NCBI GenBank assembly: GCA_963921425.1
Contig: OY992832.1
Span: forward strand, 31,887,475 to 31,951,474
From: Dryas octopetala
Lineage: Eukaryota > Streptophyta > Magnoliopsida > Rosales > Rosaceae
Length of the DNA: 64,000 bases
Direction of reading: 5' to 3'
The notes under the pieces were generated by a model. The model did no database searches and was not told where the DNA came from. It saw nothing but the letters and a program-made list of their open reading frames with translations. The position numbers and the translations under genes are program-made. Shown one piece after another: positions 56,466 to 64,000 of this stretch. Position 1 is the first letter of the stretch, and the number at the start of each line of letters is the position of its first letter.

Positions 56466-56933
56466 AGGTCCGTTGATTTTAGGTACCAAATTATAATGTT
56501 TTTTCATTTTAACTACCAAAACATTTATGTCATTTTACTTTAGGTACTAAATTTCAGTTTAGGTACCAATTTTAAAAAACATGGTTATATCGAGCTGTGA
56601 CTGTCTAACAGTCATAACTTTTTTATTGATTTGTTGTTTTTTCAATATTTTCAAGGCTTAAACTTTACTATTTAGTCTTTGAGTTATATAACTTCATCTC
56701 CTAAGCCTAAATCAAAAGTATTAAACTCTTAAAAATTTTAAATTTTTATAAATTTGAAACAGTCACAGTTTAATCACAACTGTGATTGTTCGACAGTCAC
56801 AACTATATAACAAACTGATTTGTGACCTAATCCAAAATGTTTTACTCTAGGTTAGTACCTAAACTAAAAAAATTAGTGGCTTGCTGCTTTATTGAAAAAC
56901 TATTGATATTTGGTATTTAATCCTAATTTTCTA
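56466..56933. mobile_element. MULE-like MITE, copy A (468 bp)
   Basis: Flanked by perfect 9-bp repeats TTTAAAATA (56457-56465 and 56934-56942). It is about 90% alike to copy B at 61813-62271 and starts aggtccgttgattttaggta in both. Contains several gctgtgactgt/cagtcacaac palindromic motifs. The ends show only a loose TIR (ggtaccaaat / taaataccaaat). Noncoding. Confidence 0.82.
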
Positions 56934-56942
56934 TTTAAAATA

Positions 56943-58241
56943 TAGAAAATTACAAATACATTAATAAAATATTTGAAAATTTCATAATAGTCAAATACAA
57001 TTTAGGTTCCCATAACAATCTTATGCACATATTTACTAATTACATAATAGTTAATAGACCTACCCCAATTTGGGTGGCCCTATAATATTATTCCTAGTAT
57101 TAAATTACTATCATGCCCTTCCAAAATATTTTGACTCAATTTTAAAAATGGTGACTGTGTGACAGTGTGCAATTAAAAAACGATAATTGTGTGATAATTA
57201 TCAATTAAAAAAGAGTAATCATGTGACAGTTATCAATTAAAAACCATAAAAATAGTAGTTGTTACACAGTTACCAATTAAAAAAAAGTAATTGTCAGACA
57301 ATTATCATTTTTTTTTTAAAGTATGTGGTTATTATTGACTTATATGTAATTTTAAAAATTAGACATTAGTGATGTCAACAGCATGTCATCATAGTGGCAA
57401 GATCCGTAAATTCCTTATTGTTTTTGTCTGGTTGTTAATTCACATAGTTTCTCTTAATTTTATTTTGTCAATAGTGACTATCATGGTATTTAGAAACAGT
57501 TCATTGAATAATTTGTAATATTGAAAATATTTATTGATTTTTTTTTTTTTTTTTTTGTAATTGGCCCTTTAAAGTATAAAGAACTGTTTTCTAATAGCAT
57601 AAGTTTTTTGGGTTATTTTGTTTAAAGTAAAGTTTAGAAATTAGGCTGATAACACAGCTCAATTGTTACAAGAAATCTCAATCCGATTCACTTTAATGAG
57701 AAGTGTGCGACACGGAAGTCACCGAGCACTCGACAATTGCCACTGTGGAACAATAGCTATTTGAATTGCAAAAAAAATCTGTGTTATACTGTTATTAATT
57801 GTCAATGTTTGTCATTGTGTGACAGTGACAATTTGCCCAGTTCTCAAAAAGAAAAAAAAAAAAAAACCTTATAGAGCGCTTGACAGGGTACCGAGCACTT
57901 GGCGCCAAAAACACGGAAAAAAACATAACGTGAGCATTATTTGTACAAAATGAACCTATTTATCATTACTACTTTTTAAGTGAATTTGTTTATCATTAAG
58001 GCTGTAAAATGGACTTTAGAGAGTAATTTACTTTAGTTTTTTTTGTTTTTTTGTTGCTATCTACTATAACTATAGTTGTACTTGTGCTGTTGAAGTAAGC
58101 CACATATGTATTTAAGGTAAAAATTCTAGTATTATTTTATTTTTTTGGATTAGGGCCTCTCTTTTGTGTTTGTTTGTTTTTGTGGGGTATTAGGTTGAGA
58201 CTGATCTTTTGGTCGTGGGCCTACTTGTATGTTTCTAGTAT
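56943..58241. other. AT-rich intergenic with degenerate short repeats
   Basis: At 57130-57310 a unit of about 38 bases with caattaaaaa and gtgacagttat/gtgataattat recurs four or five times. T-runs at 57539-57556 and A-runs at 57849-57865. No gene. Confidence 0.5.
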
Positions 58242-58244
58242 TTA

Positions 58245-58577
58245 GGGGGTGTCCTCAACTCAGATTTTAAAGGAGTTTAATGGATTTTAAAATCTATAGA
58301 ATTCATCAAAATCTAAAGGAATTAAATGAAATTCTCATGGAATTTGTTATGTGTAAAAAATGTATTCAAATCCATCTAAATCCATCCAAATCCATTAAAA
58401 TCCTTCACTTAATGAAATTCATGACTTTTTTAGGACACCTGAATTTCATTGGAATTCATTAAAATCTTAGTTGATGATACCTAAAGTTCATTGGAATACA
58501 TTAAAATCTAAGTTGGAGACACCTATATTTCATTGGACTTTTAAAATCCAATGAAATCTAAGTTGGGGACACCCCCC
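58245..58577. mobile_element. Tourist-like (PIF/Harbinger) MITE (333 bp)
   Basis: TIRs GGGGGTGTCCTCAACTCAGA and, at the right on the minus strand, GGGGGGTGTCCCCAACTTAGA-like. TSD TTA on both sides (58242-58244 and 58578-58580). The interior is rich in aaatccat/atggattt palindromes. Noncoding. Confidence 0.82.
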
Positions 58578-58580
58578 TTA

Positions 58581-60248
58581 GTTTTTTTTTTTTGTTGAAT
58601 TGTATTTAACTTCGTTTCTATAATAGAATTATGTTTCAAAATGACCTATGTTTATCACACATATTTCACTTCATTTGATTTCGTCGGTTTTGTATAAACT
58701 ATAAATCATGCTATTATAGCCTAAGCATTACACAATACACACTAGGGCTCGAATGGGTTAGGTCGGGCCTATATCGGCCAAACAACTGACCCACCCAATC
58801 AACCGACTATGCTGAATTCCCAAAACCGACAACTGACCCAATATTGTGGGTCGATTGATAGCCAAGCATCTGACTTTGTTGGTTGAGGTCGGGTTGATTA
58901 TGGTTTGGCCTGACTGGTTTTTTTTTTTTGTTTTTTTCCACATTCCTTATAAAGCTTTAAAAGTATATACTATAGAAGAATTCATAGTATATTAGACATT
59001 CTACAAACACTGGTAAGTTCTAGAGCACAATCAAGCAACAACACATAATCTACATATACTGATACACATAGCTATAATTTGGTAGTACAAGACTGAGGAG
59101 AGAGATGAACTTACATGATTACTGATTAGCAGATTAGGGATTTAGGAATTAGGGCAACTGAGAGATAGAGAGAGTGATGGGCTGAGCAGAGGTGGGAGAG
59201 GTTAAGGTTGCAGTCGTCGTCGCCGGTGATGAGTGCAATAGAGTTATTGGTCGCCGGCAAGAGAGAAGATTGAGTGATGACTGATTGATGAAAGAAGATG
59301 AGAGACTGAGAAAGGAGAGATGAAAGTGACAGTCTGAGAAAGGCAACTAAGAGATAGATAGAGATTGGGTTTGGGCCTGGGTATTTTTTCCCACTCACCC
59401 ACAATCACAATTCACACACACAGCCCAAACTCCAAAGGCCCACAATTTTTACTAAAATTTGGCTACATGGGTCAGGTCGGTTCAAAATTGACACTCGAAC
59501 CGACTTGAACGAGTCGAGTGGTACCAACCGAATCACTATTTTAGGTAGGTACGTTGTTGGTTGCAACTTGCAATCGCATCCAAAAATTAAGTCAGTTGTC
59601 AAGTAAAAACCGACTCGAGGCATCAAATGGTAACATCTCTTATTATTTTTTTTTTTAAAGAGTGAGAAAACTTATCTTATCATTTTTTTATAATTAAATA
59701 TTAATATTTTTTTATTTTAAAAAATAAATTTTCTTGTCGAAAAATTCTTTTAAAAAGGTACAATATTAAATAAGTCGTGCTTAATTCAAGTCTATTTTGT
59801 GTCGTGTTCGTGCCATACTTAGTTTGTGTCGTGCTCGTGCTGTGCGCTCATGGTAATATACAATAGAAAATTTGTTCAGTTTAGAGCTTTTCTCATCCTC
59901 TGAATCTGGTCCTTGATTTCGTGGGAACAGTACTGTCGAACGATACTAGTACAGCAATTGATTTTTTTGTTTTTTGGCCAAGGTAGTACAACAATTGATT
60001 TATTAAACAACAATTGCATAGAATTATTCACCCATAAAGAAACTGCATATATATAGAATAAATTCGACAAGAAGTTGGCCTCAATTTTTATTGTTAAATT
60101 CAAAAGCCTACTCTTATCATCATCATCATCCTCATCAAACATAAGAAGCCATGAAATTACAGAGTAAGTGAGTAAAGGACAGCAGAGAGAGGAGGTGGCT
60201 AGCTAGCGAGGAGAGTTTTAGTTACAACTGGTTGGTGATTCCTAGAGC
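58581..60248. other. Intergenic with unclassified repeat-like stretch
   Basis: 58745-59640 is less AT-rich and holds ggtcgg/ccgac motifs at both ends (gggttaggtcgggcc; gggtcaggtcggttc) and a GA-rich centre, suggesting a decayed TE, but ends and TSD were not resolved. The CASP-like gene's 3' region is at about 59880-60248. No gene seen. Confidence 0.4.
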
Positions 60249-61251
60249 CTACGACCTGGAGCTACTCTTGTTCTTGTTGCCACCATACAAGCGAAAGAGA
60301 TTGAAAGCAGAAATACAAGACAGCAGCACTGTGCTTACACTAACTAATAAAGCACTCGCAATTCCTTCCCCAACTTGGTTACAGAACTTGTCATACATAT
60401 TGCATATCTTCATCCATTGTAGCTCTGGCTGACCCAACTTCGCAAACACCGCTGACTGTGCAGCAGCTCCCACAGCAGCCACACTCACATATGCCATCAC
60501 CTACACAAACAAATTAATTACTAGCTAGTCAAGACCAGCTACAAATGTGATCATTCAAAGGTAAAGGATTAGTACTTCCTTAAATTTGGATTAACCCATT
60601 AGGCTACCCACAAAGGCACAAACCACTTAATTTGTAAATTAAATCTATAATTAAATTGATATATGGTACAAAAGCTACCACATTAATTAGTTGGTATGAA
60701 TTATATTAAGTCAGTGAGTACATTGAATGGCCTTAATTAATGTTGCACAAACTACCGGCCAATAACGCATAGAATTAATTAGTACTAAATTAAGATGTAA
60801 TATTTTGTACCTGATCACCAGAAAATATGATCCAAGCCAAGGGCTTGCTGAAGAGCACAAATCCTGTAACCATGCTCACAACACACCGCAGCCCTTGCAC
60901 CAAGGAGTAGGCAGCAACTATACCATTGGCTATCACCAAAAACCTACATAATACCAAAACAAAAGAAACACAATGAAAAATTGAATCAAAGAGAAAAGGT
61001 GAGAAAGAGAGAGGGTTTGGAACTTACACAAGAGCTTTCATGTCTGTAAATTTAGCTTTCTTCTGGATTGTGAAGATCTCTTTGACTTGGGTATCAGTCC
61101 CCACAAGAACAGCAGCAACAAGTCCTAGACCAAAGATGACACACCTCAAGACCAACTCTGCTACTCTCACTCTCCGATCAGTGACTTTTAGATTTGTGCT
61201 GTGAGACACTGGGACATTGCCAGGGCTAACACCAACACCCAAGTAACTCAT
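60249..61251 (-). CDS. CASP-like protein, subfamily 2 type (202 aa)
   Basis: Exons (minus strand): 61028-61251, 60811-60943, 60249-60500. GT-AG junctions and phases fit, giving 202 aa, the usual CASPL2 length. Four membrane segments: about residues 34-51, 74-93, 105-128 and 165-190. The MARVEL/CASP-family Arg in TM1 (R36 in LVLRCV) and Asp in TM3 (D118 in FSGDQ) are both present. Extracellular loop 2 carries [14 protein letters not shown], with the paired cysteines typical of CASPL proteins. Known family role: CASPs organise the Casparian-strip membrane domain; CASPLs are plasma-membrane proteins of mostly uncharacterised function. The start is the first ATG ([11 protein letters not shown]). 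Neighbouring TEs do not interrupt it. Confidence 0.94.
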
Positions 61252-61812
61252 TGTTCCAAAAGAGCAAATGCCAAAAGTAACAAGCTAGTTTAAAGAAGAG
61301 CAAGAAGTGAATCAAACCAACTTTCAAAGTCACACAACACCCCAGCCCCACCCAGAAATATGCACTATCATCACTCACCCACCTACCGTCAACTAATTCC
61401 CACTACTTATATAGACACTCAGAGAAGCCCTTTTTTTTTCTTTAATATTTTTCAACCAAGAATGTTATCCTTTTTTTTTTATTTATCTTTTCCATCGATA
61501 TTTTTATTTTACAGTGTAAATTTATATATAATCAAAATCGTTAATTTTTTAGATTTATTATAAAGATCATCTCTACTAAAAATCAATCAAATTAGAAATT
61601 ATTTAATTATGTAATTTTGATCAACAGACTATTTTGATAATAATTTAATTCAACCTTTGTTTATTTGATAGCGAGTACATAACAAACAATTTTGTATTTA
61701 GTTAATTTTTTTAGAAATATTATTTAAATAATTATTTAAAAAATGAATGATTCTAATTATAAAATTATATTATAAAAAAAATAAAAATTGATAGGATACT
61801 CCTTTTTTAATA
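61252..61812. other. Upstream region of the CASP-like gene
   Basis: 5' UTR/promoter on the minus strand. A TATA-like ttatatagac/gtctatataa is at about 61406-61416, some 160 bases upstream of the ATG. Beyond 61430 it is T/A-rich without features. Confidence 0.45.
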
Positions 61813-62271
61813 AGGTCCGTTGATTTTAGGTACCAAATTATAATGTTTTTTCATTTTAACTACCAAAACATTTATGTCATTTTACTTTAGGTACTAAATT
61901 TCATTTTAGGTACTAATTTTAAAAAACATAGTTATATCAAGCTGTGACTGTCTAACAGTCATAACTTTTTTATTGATCTGTTGCTTTTTTTAATATTTGC
62001 AAGGCTTAAACTTTAATGTTTAGTATTGAGTTATATGACTTCATCCCCCAAGCCTAAATCAAAAGTATTAAACTCTTAAAAATTTTGAATTTTTATAAAT
62101 TTGAAACAATCATAGTTCAATCACACGAACAGTCACAACTATATAACAAACTGATTTGTGACTTAATCTAAAATGTCTTACTCTAGGTTAGTACCTGAAC
62201 TAAAAAAAAATTAGTGTCTTGCTGCTTTACTGAAAAACTATTGATATTTGATATTTAATTTTAATTTTTTA
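61813..62271. mobile_element. MULE-like MITE, copy B (459 bp)
   Basis: Flanked by perfect 9-bp repeats TTTTTAATA (61804-61812 and 62272-62280). Collinear with copy A (56466-56933), in the same orientation. It lies about 560 bp upstream of the CASP-like start codon. Confidence 0.82.
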
Positions 62272-62280
62272 TTTTTAATA

Positions 62281-64000
62281 ACCATCTTATTTTTTAATAA
62301 ATTCCCAAATATCTGATGATTGGGGCTTTTCTGCCAGCTAGCCTGCCAAGTGGAGGCTCTAGAAACGCAACAATGCATTAGTAGGGACATTAAATGGAGC
62401 CTGACCTTACCTCTGGTGCTGCATTTAAGGCCTCTTTCTCTTTCTCTGTCTGTGTAAGGTAATGGAGAAAGATAGTGGCTAGGAAAGTAGGAAGTTTTTA
62501 TTTTTTGTTTGGTCTAATTTGTTTCTAGGAAGAGGCGATAGTACATGTCCCAAAAAATGGGTGTCAGGTGCGATAAGGTGAGGGACTTAAATTCTACCAT
62601 TTAATGATAGTCGATCTGTTCGTGGTGGAATTCATCATTACCAATTTTATCTTCATTAATTAAGAAAAAAAAAAAAAAAAGACGCAAAAAGCTGATCATA
62701 TATAATAGGCCAATATTTGGGTCACTCGCAATTCGAAGGTGACCCCATTTTTTGGAATTTTGATTTTGACAATGTGGTGCATGATTGAAATTGTTTAACT
62801 TTTAAATAACTAATTAAATATTATTTTTGTAAAAATTTAAATTAATTAAATATTATTTAGTTATATAATTATTGTCAATTAAGTAGAAAAAATTAATAAT
62901 TTTCAATTAAAGAGTAATTTTTTGATCAAATCGTTAATTTTTTCTATTTAATCAACAACAATTATATAACCAAACGATTTTCGATTGAGTTGATTTTTGT
63001 AGAAATGATTTATAATAGGTAATTTAAAACGTGAACGGTTCCGATCATGCGTTGGTATTACCAAAATTACGATTTTGGAGGGAAAGGTGACCTTGAGTAC
63101 CCTCAGGGGGTGTCCTATATAATAGTTAGGAACTTAGGGTAAGCTACAATTTTTTTTTTTTTTTCATTTTGGTTCGAAAACACTTTGGTTATCGTGATTT
63201 TAATATTTTTTTTTTAATTTGATCATTGTATTTATGTTATTTGTAATATAAGACATTATGTATCCAATATGAGAATTTTTCTCAAATTAAAACTAATAAC
63301 TTGTTTAAACTCGTAAATTTTACTTAAGAATGATAAAAAATTATGTATATATGTAGTTTTAAATTTGATTTTTAAACAAGAATTCAAATAAATCACAATC
63401 TTAAAGTTCAACCATAAAGCTTTTATAAGCCTCAATTTCTTTAGCAAATAAATATGAAAATATAAATGAAAATTAGTTTTAGAAAGCCCATAAAATGGTA
63501 TTTCAATCCCCCAACAAAATTTTTGTTAAAAACAAATGGATAATTTATCTCCAAATTAAAGATTTGTGTTTTTTTTTTTTTTGAAAAAATTATCCTAAGA
63601 TTGCAAATAACATAAAACATAAGGACTAAATTAAATGTGTTTTGGCTAAAAAAATAAATTAAATGTGTTTTCAAGCACATAGACTGAAAAAGTTGTTTCC
63701 CCAAATACTCAAGAATGATTATGCGTCGTGGGTCATTTGGATTTTTCTTTATGTTGATTTATGCTTTGTGGACCGTGGTCCATGTCCAATTGTCGATGGT
63801 AGGTAAGGTTTTCTTAGTATATATGTTGTCACTATGACTATGAGATGATGAGGGAATGTGCCTAACTTGTAACTTGTAAATTAAGCAAGTTCCTTCAGCA
63901 AATCAAACGACCATGTTTTGCTAGCTGCTCGAATTCTATTACACCAACTTTAGTGCGGGCTTGACACTTGGGAGCCGTGTTGGATTGGTATAGATACTTA
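62281..64000. other. AT-rich intergenic, no gene seen
   Basis: 62330-62470 is less AT-rich and may be older promoter sequence displaced by the MITE. Several A/T runs follow (62665-62680, 63151-63164). Minus-strand ORFs at 63256-63447 and 63441-63704 are AT-rich and unrecognised. Confidence 0.45.

Noticed and set aside
57130-57310. CRISPR-like spaced short repeats
   Set aside because: Degenerate AT-rich units with variable spacing in a plant nuclear context; not an array of identical repeats with unique spacers.

Overview
The window is eudicot nuclear DNA: AT-rich, intron-containing genes, Ty1/Copia retrotransposons with short LTRs, hAT, MULE-like and Tourist-like elements, and plant-specific families (CASP-like protein, type IIB Ca2+-ATPase relative). 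Gene density and TE load would suit a woody eudicot, but the species cannot be named from the sequence. No tRNA, rRNA or CRISPR was seen. One 200-base run of N lies at 9001-9200.

Host genes, left to right: a decayed CBF5/dyskerin-like pseudogene (3664-4422, -) abutting a Copia insertion; NIP7 ribosome-biogenesis factor (14567-15130, +); a P-type ATPase of the ACA12/13 type with most catalytic motifs replaced (33566-37125, +, two coding exons); a tandem pair of small unknown genes (44100-44576 and 46738-47244, +); NAR1, a cytosolic Fe-S assembly factor with 11 coding exons reconstructed here (48047-52588, -); and a CASP-like membrane protein with 3 exons (60249-61251, -). They share no evident pathway.

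Mobile DNA dominates. Three related Copia elements occur at 4423-9000+ (-), 26262-30751 (-) and 37981-43399 (+). The third is complete, with an intact gag-pol ORF, identical 172-bp LTRs and an ATATA target duplication. The other two lack gag at the same junction yet keep uninterrupted pol ORFs. A different gag-protease-only LTR element lies at 21335-24969 (TSD TGATG). DNA elements include two related hAT-like copies (10903-12075; 18583-20216), a third hAT-like element (55412-56148), a MULE-like pair with 9-bp TSDs (56466-56933; 61813-62271), a Tourist-like MITE (58245-58577), three large foldback elements (2152-3252; 17297-18033; 53430-54036) and a TIR element carrying a fragment of an MCTP/FTIP-type C2-domain gene (54088-55123).

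Main points for follow-up: the intact but catalytically degenerate P-type ATPase, the gag-less/pol-intact Copia subfamily next to a potential gag donor, and the young Copia insertion that splits the upstream region of one member of a duplicated gene pair.
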